NCBI RefSeq assembly: GCF_900108245.1
Contig: NZ_FNUY01000014.1
Span: forward strand, 1 to 64,000
Direction of reading: 5' to 3'
Origin: Allobosea lathyri
GTDB taxonomy: Bacteria; Pseudomonadota; Alphaproteobacteria; Rhizobiales; Beijerinckiaceae
DNA: 64,000 bases
Shown: in pieces, positions 15,877-24,824 of the stretch
How positions within the stretch are numbered: the first letter of the stretch is position 1
Layout: each line of letters opens with the position of its first letter
Position numbers and translations under genes: made by a program
Notes under the pieces: generated by a model
Told to the model about the DNA's origin: nothing
The model's database searches: none
Seen by the model: the letters and a program-made list of their open reading frames with translations, nothing else

Positions 15877-17004
15877 ATGAAATTCCGGTTGTTTCTCTCG
15901 GTCGCTGCTATCACGCTGCTGCTGGCGGCCTGTAATGACCGCCAGGCCGCGCAGACTGCCCCTCCGCCCCCGCCCGCCGTCGGCGTGCAGGCGGCTGCCA
16001 AGAAGGGCGTCACCTGGTCCTATTCCTTCGTCGGCCGCGTCAAGGCTCCAGAAAGCGTGGCGCTGATGGCCCGCGTGCAGGGCTTCCTCGAAAAGGTCCA
16101 GTTCACCGAGGGGCAGGACGTCAAGGCCGGCGACATTCTCTACCAGATCGAGAAGGTCCAGTATCAGGCGCAGGTCGATCAGGCGCAGGCCAATCTCGCC
16201 GCCGCCAAGGCCCAGGAGCTCAATGCCCAGCTCACCTTCGCCCGCTCACAGGATCTGGTGAAGACGCAAGCTGTCTCGCAGGCGACGCTGGACACCAACC
16301 GCGCCAGTCTCGACATCGCCCATGCCTCGGTCCTGCAGAACCAGGCGGCTCTGACCCAGGCCAAGGAGAATCTCGGTTACACCGACATCGTCGCTCCGAT
16401 CAACGGCCGCATCGGCCGTACGGCCTATACCCACGGCAATCTCGTCGGTCCCAGCAGCAGCACGCTCGCGACCATCGTCAGCCAGGACCCGATGTATGTC
16501 CTGTTCCAGGTCAGCGTGCGGCAGCTCGAGGAAATCCGCGAGGCGCGCAAACAGGAGGACGGCAGCCAGATCAAGATTGCGATCACCGTGCGCCTGCCCA
16601 CCGGGAAGGAATACGCCCATGCCGGCGTCTGGAACTATACCGACCCGCAGGTCGACCAGCAGACCGACACGGTGACCATGCGAGCGTCGCTGCCGAACCC
16701 CGAGCGCCAGCTCATCGACGGCGAGTTCGTCTCGGTCGAGCTGCGCGAACGGCGCGAGCAGCCCCGCCTCGTCGTGCCCCAGGCGGCGATCCAGGTCGAC
16801 CAGGCCGGCAGCTACGTGCTGGTCGTCGATAAGGACAACAAGGTCCAGCAGCGCCGCATCAAGCTAGGCGCGCAGCAGGATGCCGATGTCGTCGTCGAAT
16901 CCGGCCTTACTGAGGGTGAGAATGTCATTATCGAGGGCCTGCTCAAGGTGCGCCCCGGCCTGACCGTGACCGCCACGCCCGTTGCTCCGGCAAGCGGGAG
17001 CTAG
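15877..17004 (+). CDS. RND efflux periplasmic adaptor lipoprotein (HlyD/AcrA family)
   Basis: A 375-residue membrane fusion protein. The N-terminus is a lipoprotein signal with lipobox LAAC (LLLAACNDRQA), so it is anchored to the inner membrane by lipid. It then shows the lipoyl half (ALMARVQGFLEKVQFTEGQDVKAGDILYQIE), an alpha-helical hairpin (about 90-170), the second lipoyl half (YTDIVAPINGRIGRTAYTHGNLV) and the beta-barrel. I chose the ATG at 15877, which has GGGG seven bases upstream; in-frame ATGs at 15838 and 15871 are alternatives. The pump gene follows after three bases. No outer-membrane factor is encoded nearby. Confidence 0.88.
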   Translation: MKFRLFLSVAAITLLLAACNDRQAAQTAPPPPPAVGVQAAAKKGVTWSYSFVGRVKAPESVALMARVQGFLEKVQFTEGQDVKAGDILYQIEKVQYQAQVDQAQANLAAAKAQELNAQLTFARSQDLVKTQAVSQATLDTNRASLDIAHASVLQNQAALTQAKENLGYTDIVAPINGRIGRTAYTHGNLVGPSSSTLATIVSQDPMYVLFQVSVRQLEEIREARKQEDGSQIKIAITVRLPTGKEYAHAGVWNYTDPQVDQQTDTVTMRASLPNPERQLIDGEFVSVELRERREQPRLVVPQAAIQVDQAGSYVLVVDKDNKVQQRRIKLGAQQDADVVVESGLTEGENVIIEGLLKVRPGLTVTATPVAPASGS

Positions 17005-17007
17005 CGC

Positions 17008-20000
17008 GTGATCTCCTCCGTCTTCGTCGACCGGCCGCGCCTCGCCTTCGTCATCTCGATCGTGATCACGCTGGCGGGCATCATCGCCATCTTCTCCATT
17101 CCCGTCGCGCAGTTCCCGGACATTGTGCCGCCGCAGGTCAGCTTGACCGCGAGCTATCCCGGCGCTGACGCCGAGGTCGTCGAGACCACGGTCGCGCAGC
17201 CGATCGAGCAGCAGATCAATGGCGTCGATAATGCGCTCTACTATCAGTCGACCAGCGGCGCCGACGGCAGCTACAGCCTTACCGTCACCTTCGCGCTGGG
17301 CACCAACCCCGACATCAACACCGTCAACGTTCAGAACCGCGCCGCGCTGGCGCAGCCGCAGCTCCCGACCGAGGTCACGCGCCAGGGCCTGACCATCCGC
17401 AAGAAATCGGCGGCGCTGTTGCAGGTGGTCGAAATCCACTCGCCCAAGCACAGCTTTGACTCGCTCTATCTGAGCAATTACGCGACCATCAATCTGATCG
17501 ACGCGCTCGCCCGGATCAACGGCGTCGGCCAGGTCAGCCTGTTTGGCCCGCTCGACTATTCGCTCAGGGTCTGGCTCGACCCGAACCGGCTGACAGCGCT
17601 CAGCCTGACGCCAAACGACGTCATCAATGCCGTGCAGGGTCAGAATGTGCAGGCCGCCATTGGCCGCATCGGCGCCGCCCCTGTCAGCAGCGACCAGCAA
17701 TACCAGCTCACGGTCAAAACGCAGGGCCGGCTCACCAAGCCCGAGGAATTCGCCAATATCATACTGCGCACCAATCCCGGCGGCTCGGTCGTGCGCGTCA
17801 AGGACGTGGCGCGCGTCGAGATGGGCGCCCGCACGTCCGATCGCTACAGCCGTTTCAACGGCGCGCCCGGAGCGGCGATGGGCATCTACCAGTCCCCCGG
17901 CGCCAATGCGATCGATGTCGCCAAGAAGGTGCGGGCGACGATGGAGGAACTCTCCAAGCGCTTCCCGGACGATCTCTCCTACGGCATCTTCTTCGACACG
18001 ACGGTGTTCGTCAGCGCGACGATCGACGAGGTCATCCGCACCCTGCTCGAAGCCTTCGTCCTGGTCGGCATCGTCGTCTTCCTCTTCCTCGGCAAGCTGC
18101 GCACCACCATCATCCCGCTGATCGCGGTGCCGGTCTCGATCATCGGCACCTTCGCGGTCATGCTGGTGATCGGCTTCACCGCCAACACCGTCTCGCTGCT
18201 CGCGCTCGTGCTCGCTATCGGCATCGTCGTCGACGACGCCATCGTGGTGATCGAGAATGTCGAGCGCGTCGTCGAGGAGGAACCCGAGCTTTCGATCGCG
18301 GACGCGACCAAGAAGGCGATGGCCGAGATCACAGGGCCGATCATCGCGATCACCTTCGTGCTGCTCGCCGTCTTCGTGCCTGTCGCCTTCATTCCCGGCA
18401 TCAGCGGCCAATTGTTCCGGCAATTCGCCGTGGCGGTTTCGGCCGCCATGCTGATCTCGGCGGTCAATGCCCTGACGCTGAGCCCGGCGCTGTGCTCGAT
18501 CCTGATCAAGCGCGGCCATAGCAGCCGCGGGCCGATGCGCTATGTCATGAACGGCATCGACAGCGTCCGCGACGGCTATGCCTCGATCGTGAAGCGTCTG
18601 GTCAGGGTAGCCATCGTCGGCATCGTGGTTCTCGTCGGCATCATCGCCGCGACGGGCGGACTGTTCGTGACGACGCCGCAGAGCTTCCTGCCCGAGGAGG
18701 ACCAGGGCGCCTTCTTCATCGCCATGCGCCTGCCTGAGGGCGCTTCGGTGAACCGGACTGCGGCAGTGGTCGAGCAGGTCGAGAGTATCGTGCGTCCCGT
18801 CGCCGGTGTCGAAGGCGTGCTCTCCGTCGTCGGCTTCAACTTCATCGACGGCCTCGCCTCGTCCAACCAGGCCTTCTTCGTCGTCCGCCTGAAATCCTTC
18901 GAGGAGCGCAAGGATCCGGCGCAGGCCGTGAATGCGATCATCAGGCAAATCTCGCCGCAGCTAGCCGCCGTGGAACGGGCAACAGTCTTCCCCTTCAACC
19001 TGCCGCCGATCATCGGTCTCGGCAGCACCGGCGGTTTCCAGTACGTGCTTGAAGCCCTGCAGGGCCAGTCGCCCACCGATATCGCCGCGACGATGCGCGG
19101 TCTTCTGATCGCCGCGAACCAGCAACCCGAGCTGGGCGCGGTCTTCAGCACCTTCGCCGCCAATACGCCGCAGATCTATCTCGATATCGATCGTGACAAG
19201 GCGCAGGTGCTCGGCGTCCAGATCTCCGATATCTTCAGCGCGTTGCAGGCGACGCTGGGCGGGTACTACGTCAACGACTTCAACGTTTTCGGCCGGACCT
19301 GGCAGGTCAATGTCCAGGCCGAAACGCCCTTCCGGCGTGCTGTGACCGACATCGGCAAGATCTATGTCCGCAACAATGCCGGCACCATGGTGCCGCTCAA
19401 TGCGCTGGCGCAGGCGCGTCTGGTCACGGGACCCCAGGCCCTGACACGCTACAACGGCTATAGGGCGGTGATCATCAACGGCTCGCAGAAGCCCAATGTC
19501 AGCTCGGGTCAGGCACTCCAGGCCATGGAGCGGATCTCCGCGACGACCCTGCCGGCGGGCTACGGCTTCGAATGGACCGGCACGGCGTTGCAGGAGAAGG
19601 CGGCGAGTGGCGGCACGACGATCGTGCTCGCGCTCGCGGTGCTCTTCGCCTACCTCTTCCTCGTCGCGCTCTATGAGAGCTGGAACGTGCCGATCGCGGT
19701 GCTGCTCTCCGTCACGGTTGCGATTCTCGGGGCGGTCGCCTCGATTGCTCTCACCGGCGTCAGCCTCGGCGTCTACGCCCAGATCGGCCTCGTCGTGCTG
19801 ATCGCGCTCGCGGCGAAGAACGGCATCCTGATAGTCGAATTTGCGCTGGAACAGCGTGCCAAAGGCGAATCGATCGTCGATTCCGCCATTTCCGGTGCCC
19901 GGCTGCGTTTCCGCCCGGTGATGATGACGAGCTTCGCCTTCATCCTCGGCCTGTTGCCGCTGGTCATTGCCACCGGTGCGGGCGCGCTCAGCCGGCGCGC

Positions 20001-20160
20001 AGTCGGAACCCCGGTCTTCGGCGGCATGCTCTTCGCCTCGATCTTCGGCATCTTCCTGATCCCGATGCTCTATGTCGTCTTCCAGCAGATGCGCGAGCGC
20101 ACCAAGCCCAAGCCCAAGGACTCCGCTCCGGCAGCGGAACCGGCCCCTAACGCCGGCTGA
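17008..20160 (+). CDS. RND multidrug efflux permease, HAE1 family (AcrB-like)
   Basis: A 1050-residue pump with a GTG start, the normal length of AcrB-type proteins. It begins MISSVFVDRPRLAFVISIVI and has QFPDIVPPQVSLTASYPGA of the porter domain. The proton-relay aspartates lie in GIVVDDAIVVIENVER, and the C-terminal membrane half carries LVVLIALAAKNGILIVEFA and RRAVGTPVFGGML. It exports hydrophobic compounds using the proton gradient, together with the adaptor encoded upstream. The charged tail (TKPKPKDSAPAAEP) is unremarkable. No local regulator gene is visible. Confidence 0.93.
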   Translation: MISSVFVDRPRLAFVISIVITLAGIIAIFSIPVAQFPDIVPPQVSLTASYPGADAEVVETTVAQPIEQQINGVDNALYYQSTSGADGSYSLTVTFALGTNPDINTVNVQNRAALAQPQLPTEVTRQGLTIRKKSAALLQVVEIHSPKHSFDSLYLSNYATINLIDALARINGVGQVSLFGPLDYSLRVWLDPNRLTALSLTPNDVINAVQGQNVQAAIGRIGAAPVSSDQQYQLTVKTQGRLTKPEEFANIILRTNPGGSVVRVKDVARVEMGARTSDRYSRFNGAPGAAMGIYQSPGANAIDVAKKVRATMEELSKRFPDDLSYGIFFDTTVFVSATIDEVIRTLLEAFVLVGIVVFLFLGKLRTTIIPLIAVPVSIIGTFAVMLVIGFTANTVSLLALVLAIGIVVDDAIVVIENVERVVEEEPELSIADATKKAMAEITGPIIAITFVLLAVFVPVAFIPGISGQLFRQFAVAVSAAMLISAVNALTLSPALCSILIKRGHSSRGPMRYVMNGIDSVRDGYASIVKRLVRVAIVGIVVLVGIIAATGGLFVTTPQSFLPEEDQGAFFIAMRLPEGASVNRTAAVVEQVESIVRPVAGVEGVLSVVGFNFIDGLASSNQAFFVVRLKSFEERKDPAQAVNAIIRQISPQLAAVERATVFPFNLPPIIGLGSTGGFQYVLEALQGQSPTDIAATMRGLLIAANQQPELGAVFSTFAANTPQIYLDIDRDKAQVLGVQISDIFSALQATLGGYYVNDFNVFGRTWQVNVQAETPFRRAVTDIGKIYVRNNAGTMVPLNALAQARLVTGPQALTRYNGYRAVIINGSQKPNVSSGQALQAMERISATTLPAGYGFEWTGTALQEKAASGGTTIVLALAVLFAYLFLVALYESWNVPIAVLLSVTVAILGAVASIALTGVSLGVYAQIGLVVLIALAAKNGILIVEFALEQRAKGESIVDSAISGARLRFRPVMMTSFAFILGLLPLVIATGAGALSRRAVGTPVFGGMLFASIFGIFLIPMLYVVFQQMRERTKPKPKDSAPAAEPAPNAG

Positions 20161-20520
20161 GGAAGCCGCATTCCGCTCCATCCGCTCGGATGTTGAGCTC
20201 CGGAAAATCCCGTCGCAGATCGGCAATGGCGGGAGACAGGCGAGTTTGGTCTCCAGTCGGCGTGCTCTCGACACGGACAAGCCGCGCAGGCAGTTCTTTG
20301 ATCGCGGTCAGGCGATGCGTGTCGGTGATGATGTTGACGAGCAAGCGGCGTCCGCAGGATCGTCGCGATCGGTCATCAAATTGCATAGGCTCGGCCCGTC
20401 CGCCAGATAGTAGCGGACAAGATGCCGGAGACTGGCGGTACGCCGACCGTATCTGAAAATTTACGACGAAATCCGGGACGAAAGCCAGAATTCCAGTTTA
20501 TGGCACCTTCGCGCTCACTG
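20161..20520 (-). pseudogene. Possible frameshifted gene fragment (unidentified)
   Basis: No intact gene lies here. On the minus strand, segments with coding character appear in two frames: about 20430-20330 reads LVRYYLADGPSLCNLMTDRD, then the frame shifts and 20330-20147 reads RLLVNIITDTHRLTAIKELP and continues to IADLRRDFPELNIRADGAEC before a stop. Together they look like the C-terminal end of a decayed protein. I do not recognise the family, and the call rests only on protein-like composition. Confidence 0.25.
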
Positions 20521-20603
20521 TCGTGATATCCATCCTGCTGGCAAAGCTCCATCGGGAGCCCGGCGGCGGCAGGACCAGCCCGGTGACAGACGAGAAGGCG
20601 GGA

Positions 20604-22280
20604 ATGGACTGGGCGACTGGACTAGATGATCGGCGCGGGAAATCGACCCTTTCAACGACCCTGATCGCAGGCTTCGCGCTCGTCGCGATGATTGCGCTGA
20701 TCCTGCCTCTCCACCTGCCCATCGGTCCGAACAACTGGGACACCCTCGTCTACTACGACGCGATAAATCGCATCCGCGCAGGCCAGGTGCCGAATGTCGA
20801 CTTCTTCGCCCCGGTCGGCCCGCTCGGTTATTATCTCGCGACACTACTGGATGGCGTTTTTCCGCGCGCCCAACCGATGTTGCTGGTCAATTGGGCGCTT
20901 TTGCCAGTGCTGCTGCCGTCGATGGCGCTGCTCGCGGGCCATGTCGCAGGCCGCTCACGCGGCCAGGCGCTCGCGTTGCTGCTGCCCTTCCTGCTGTTCG
21001 CATCGCTGCCGATCAACCTCCACGCGATTTATCCGATCTCGGGCTTCGACGGTTACGGGCATTACAACCGCCACATCGCCTTGCTGCTCTACGTGCTGGT
21101 CGCGACGCTGATCTTCGCGCGCGACCGGCGGCTTCTTGTGGGGCTGGTGGCGCTGCTGATGCTGACATTGTTCCTCGTGAAGATCACGGGGGCCGTGAGT
21201 GGCGCGCTGCTGGTCGGATATGCTGTGCTCGTGGGCCGTTTGCGGGTGATGGATGCCGTCCTGGCCGCAGTGCTGGTGCTGGCGTCGCTGGGCGCGCTCG
21301 ATCTGGCGACGGGCATGGTCTGGGCCTATATCGAGGACATCCTGACGCTGCTTCTCCTCAATAGCGGCTCGTTGTCGAGCCGTTTCGTCACGGTGGCCTC
21401 GCTCAATCTGAATGTCGTCGCGCCCTGCGTCCTGCTTTTGGGCGCATTGGCGCTGGCGGGCTGGCGTGAGAGCGCTGGCCTGTCCTGGGTTCGCATGCGA
21501 TCGCTGGCGGCGTCCCCGGCTGGTTGGCTCGCAGCCGTTCTGATCGCGGAGTTCCTGTTCGAGACGCAGAATACCGGCTCTCTGGAATTCATCGGGCTCT
21601 GGCCGGTCATCCTGCTTGTGCTGGTCGATTGGCAGGCGCGGCGGGATTGGCTGGGCGTCCTCGTGCTGGTGCTGTGCATGGCCGTGGTGCTGCCGGGCCT
21701 GTCCGCCTTCGTCCAGCGCAGCGCCAGGGCGGTGTTCGCCACCCCGTTCTATCACGCACTGGATCTCCCCGATCTCGGCACCCTCGGGCATGTCAGCGTC
21801 AAGGCCGAGATTGCCGAGCGTGCGCCGATCATGCTGGAGCATTACGCCACGCACCAGGAGAGCTATCGCGATCTCGCAGCGCGCGGGCAGATGCCTTCCT
21901 ACATCCTGTCGTCGGAGACCGATTATCAGGCGACATGGCTCCTCGAGGTGCAGCAGGGGCTGGTCGCGATCCGCGCCTGGGAGGCCACGGCGGGACGTCA
22001 GCTGAACGGCGTCTTCACGCTGGATTTCGTGGATCCGTTCAACCGCCTGCTCGGGCGCGAGCCGGCGCGCCATGTCCCGATCGGCGTTGATCCGGCGCGC
22101 TCGAATCCCCCGCTGACCGAGCAGACGCTCGCGGCGCTGGAGGGCATCGATGCGATCCTCCAACCCAAATGTCCGTTGACGGTCAACCGGGCGACGATCG
22201 CGACGCATTTCGCTCGCGCCTTGCAGGGACGCAGGCGCGTCGCGCTCTCGAACTGCTGGGACATGTACCTGAAGAACTGA
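20604..22280 (+). CDS. Polytopic membrane protein, glycosyltransferase/PMT-like
   Basis: A protein of about 558 residues with roughly ten hydrophobic segments in its first 370 residues and a soluble C-terminal part (about 390-558). An early loop reads GPNNWDTLVYYDAINRIRAG and VDFFAPVGPLGYYLATL, resembling the first-loop acidic motif of GT-C/PMT-type lipid-linked sugar transferases. The C-terminal domain contains SSETDYQATWLLEVQ and ends LSNCWDMYLKN. I placed the start at the ATG at 20604 (AAGG upstream); GTG 20583 or an earlier ATG is possible. It is convergent with the GH2 gene. The specific function is unknown; envelope glycan work is an inference. Confidence 0.6.
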   Translation: MDWATGLDDRRGKSTLSTTLIAGFALVAMIALILPLHLPIGPNNWDTLVYYDAINRIRAGQVPNVDFFAPVGPLGYYLATLLDGVFPRAQPMLLVNWALLPVLLPSMALLAGHVAGRSRGQALALLLPFLLFASLPINLHAIYPISGFDGYGHYNRHIALLLYVLVATLIFARDRRLLVGLVALLMLTLFLVKITGAVSGALLVGYAVLVGRLRVMDAVLAAVLVLASLGALDLATGMVWAYIEDILTLLLLNSGSLSSRFVTVASLNLNVVAPCVLLLGALALAGWRESAGLSWVRMRSLAASPAGWLAAVLIAEFLFETQNTGSLEFIGLWPVILLVLVDWQARRDWLGVLVLVLCMAVVLPGLSAFVQRSARAVFATPFYHALDLPDLGTLGHVSVKAEIAERAPIMLEHYATHQESYRDLAARGQMPSYILSSETDYQATWLLEVQQGLVAIRAWEATAGRQLNGVFTLDFVDPFNRLLGREPARHVPIGVDPARSNPPLTEQTLAALEGIDAILQPKCPLTVNRATIATHFARALQGRRRVALSNCWDMYLKN

Positions 22281-22322
22281 CGCACGCTCCCGCCGGCTGT
22301 CGGACGCTCGGCGGTCTTCGGC

Positions 22323-24818
22323 CTAGGCACCGACATCCGCAGGCGCATAGAGCGCGCGGTCCACGGCGTTCACGGCACGAACCTCGCCCCGCGGCGCGGC
22401 CAACGACCCTCCACGGGGCCGCAACGGAATTCGCCGGGTGTCTCCAGGCGCGAGATGAAACCAGTTCTGCATCGGCCGCCAGCCGTCATCCACGATATGG
22501 ACGGATTGTGCGAGGCGCCGACAGGAGAGGTCGAGAGCCCAGCCGTCGCCGTCGCGTACGGGCTCGGCGCGCAGACCCAGATCGTGGCGCGCATGCCCGC
22601 GCCCGAGAGGAAAATGGAACGCCTCTGCCAGCACAGGGCCGGCTTGCGCGGCTCGCAGCACGACGGAGGTCGCGTCATGGCCGGGCGGCCCGAAGCGATA
22701 GGCATAGGAGATGTCGAAGAAGCGGCCCAGCAGATCGAAGGCGGAGACGGACATGCTGCCATAGGCTGCGAGTGCGATCGTCCGAGACGCGTTCGCCACT
22801 GCCACCGCACCGTCGCGCCAGCATGTCAGTTCGAGATGAGCCGTGAGAGGCGCCGGGCGCTCGTTGATCAGATGGATCATCAGCCCGTTCACGCCTTCGT
22901 CGGTCATGGTGACCTGAACCGACCGGAAGGCCCGTGCGAGCCCATGCCAAGCCGCTTTCGGTTCGCCGTCGCTGGCGATGACACCCCATCCCGCGCCGGG
23001 CGCGAGGTCCTGCAGCAACCAGACCAGCGCGCCGCGGGTCGGGGACCCCGGCCGGCGCCATTCCGCGAAGGTCGCCTCCATCACTTCCGCGGAGGTCGCG
23101 CGTGACAGGGCCAGATAGCGCTCGCAATCCTCCCGCCGCAGCAGCACGGGGTCGACCCCGTAGAGCAGGCCCAGATAATGGTCGCGCACGTCCTCGAAAT
23201 CCCAGGACGCGCCGAGGTCGCGCGGCACGCCGCGTTTCCAGTCCGGGTGATGCGTCAGCGCCGGCGGATGGCCCGATGCCAGCGATATCTCTTCGGGAAC
23301 ATTGGCGAAGGCGAGGCTTTCTGCTGCGAAACGGACATGTGCGCGACGGGCGTCGTCGAGGCCGCGCAGATAGGCGCCCACGCCATAGTAATGCGTCACG
23401 CCCTTGTCGGCGACGAAGGGCAGCGGTCCTCCTGAGGGCGAGTTCGGTACATAGGCGATGTCCGGCCGCAGCCGCGTCACGACCTCGGGCAGGATGTCGT
23501 CGAAGACCGGGCCGGACCAGGCCTGGGGCGGCGCACCCAGCATCGCCGCCTGCTGGAAGACCTCGCTGCCGCCGCAGAGCACCACCAGGCTGGGCGAGCC
23601 CTGCGTCCGGTCGAGCAGGGCCTCGGCCTCCGCCCGGATGGCATCGCAAAAGCCGGCATCGCCTTGCGGATAGTCGAAATTGGCCAGCATCATCTCCTGC
23701 CAGACCATGATGCCGAGCTCATCGCAGAGCGCGAAGAACGCGTCGTCCTCATATGTCATGACGCCGGCCACACGGATCATGTTCATGTTCGCATCGCGCG
23801 CGAGGCGCAGCCATGGCTCGTAGGCGGCCCGGCCTCCGCCAAGCGTGACCACGTCGGCGCTGCTCCAGCACGCGCCACGGCAGAAAATGGGCACGCCGTT
23901 GACGACGAGGCCGAAACCCTCGCCATCGGCACCACGATCGACAGCGATCGACCGGAATCCGATGCGGCCGAGGTCGATGGTCTCGTCACCCAGCACGAGC
24001 GTCAGCCCGTGCAAGGCGGGCTCGCCATGCGTATGCGGAAACCAGGGCGCGATACCGGGCAGGCTGAGCGTGCCCGACAGCGCGCCGGGCCCGGTCATAT
24101 CCAGCGCAGCCTCTCGTCCCGCACATCGTATCTGGGCAGGAGGGGAGATACCCCCGGCATCATCCGACAACGATACCTTAAGACTGACCGTTCCGGCCGC
24201 GCCGTCATAGCTCGTGCGCAGATCGATGCTCGCGATAACGGGCGCCGCCGTGCCGGTCTCGACCCGCTGCACCGGCCGAAACGGCCCGGTCGGCAGCCCC
24301 GCAGGGCACCAGCCCGGCATCGAGCCCAGTGCGGTCGTTCGGAACCACCGCAGCCCGTTTGGCTGGATCATCGCCGGGCGCCAGCGCGAGCGGCGCGGCG
24401 CGGAGGCGAGCCTGGGTGCCAATGCGCGGAAACAGAGCGCTATTTCCGCTCTCGCGGGCAGATCGACCGCCAGTGCGAGCGGCTGGAACATCGAGCGGCT
24501 CTCGGCGGCCAGCGTTCCGTCGATCCAGATTTCGGTCCAGCTCGCCAGCCCCTCGAAGCGCAGGGCACCGCTCAGAGGCTGGTCGAGCCGAGTCCTGTAC
24601 CAGTGGTCCTGCTGGCCGATGGCCTCGGCTGTATCGTCGGCCAGACATCCGAGCACACGCAAGGTGCCTGCGACTGTGCCCGGGACAGCCGCCTCCTGCC
24701 AGGCGCCGTCATGCGGCAGCTCGGCTGGAGCCAAGACGGCGTCAGCCGCCGTCGCAAGCCAGCTCCAGTTCTGGACCGCCTCGACGCTTTCGCCGGTGCG
24801 CGCGACAATGCGGGCCAT
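22323..24818 (-). CDS. Glycoside hydrolase family 2 (beta-mannosidase-like) protein
   Basis: An 831-residue GH2 protein with a jelly-roll N-domain, immunoglobulin-like domain and TIM barrel. Visible motifs are WIDGTLAAESRSMFQPL, VNGVPIFCRGACWSSADV, MNMIRVAGVMTYEDDAFFALCDELGIMVWQEMM and the acid/base region VVLCGGSEV. In typical GH2 beta-mannosidases the acid/base Glu follows Asn (GNNE); here Ser precedes Glu419. The nucleophile position is Glu500 in FAAESLAFANVP. No signal peptide is seen, so it would act in the cytoplasm. It is the last gene of the carrier-protein operon, six bases after the DUF1839 gene. A role on a cytoplasmic glycoside or glycosylated intermediate is inferred; a non-hydrolytic role is possible. 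Confidence 0.8.
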   Translation of the reverse strand: MARIVARTGESVEAVQNWSWLATAADAVLAPAELPHDGAWQEAAVPGTVAGTLRVLGCLADDTAEAIGQQDHWYRTRLDQPLSGALRFEGLASWTEIWIDGTLAAESRSMFQPLALAVDLPARAEIALCFRALAPRLASAPRRSRWRPAMIQPNGLRWFRTTALGSMPGWCPAGLPTGPFRPVQRVETGTAAPVIASIDLRTSYDGAAGTVSLKVSLSDDAGGISPPAQIRCAGREAALDMTGPGALSGTLSLPGIAPWFPHTHGEPALHGLTLVLGDETIDLGRIGFRSIAVDRGADGEGFGLVVNGVPIFCRGACWSSADVVTLGGGRAAYEPWLRLARDANMNMIRVAGVMTYEDDAFFALCDELGIMVWQEMMLANFDYPQGDAGFCDAIRAEAEALLDRTQGSPSLVVLCGGSEVFQQAAMLGAPPQAWSGPVFDDILPEVVTRLRPDIAYVPNSPSGGPLPFVADKGVTHYYGVGAYLRGLDDARRAHVRFAAESLAFANVPEEISLASGHPPALTHHPDWKRGVPRDLGASWDFEDVRDHYLGLLYGVDPVLLRREDCERYLALSRATSAEVMEATFAEWRRPGSPTRGALVWLLQDLAPGAGWGVIASDGEPKAAWHGLARAFRSVQVTMTDEGVNGLMIHLINERPAPLTAHLELTCWRDGAVAVANASRTIALAAYGSMSVSAFDLLGRFFDISYAYRFGPPGHDATSVVLRAAQAGPVLAEAFHFPLGRGHARHDLGLRAEPVRDGDGWALDLSCRRLAQSVHIVDDGWRPMQNWFHLAPGDTRRIPLRPRGGSLAAPRGEVRAVNAVDRALYAPADVGA

Positions 24819-24824
24819 CCGCGT

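Noticed and set aside
13944..16013. A 689-codon minus-strand open frame over the binding-protein and racemase genes
   Set aside because: Most of it mirrors well-supported plus-strand genes. The intergenic part (about 15665-15850) reads somewhat like an MCE/MlaD tail (RVIVANFRAFAQSFAGGAAN), but it is too short and unsupported to call.
16864..20280. Long minus-strand frames over the RND pump gene
   Set aside because: Composition is Asp/Arg/His-rich as expected for the antisense of hydrophobic helices; the plus strand encodes a full-length AcrB-type pump.
22290..22314. CCGCCG/CGGCGG hairpin between two convergent genes as a bidirectional terminator
   Set aside because: The stem is only six pairs with a 13-base loop and there is no T-tract on either side.
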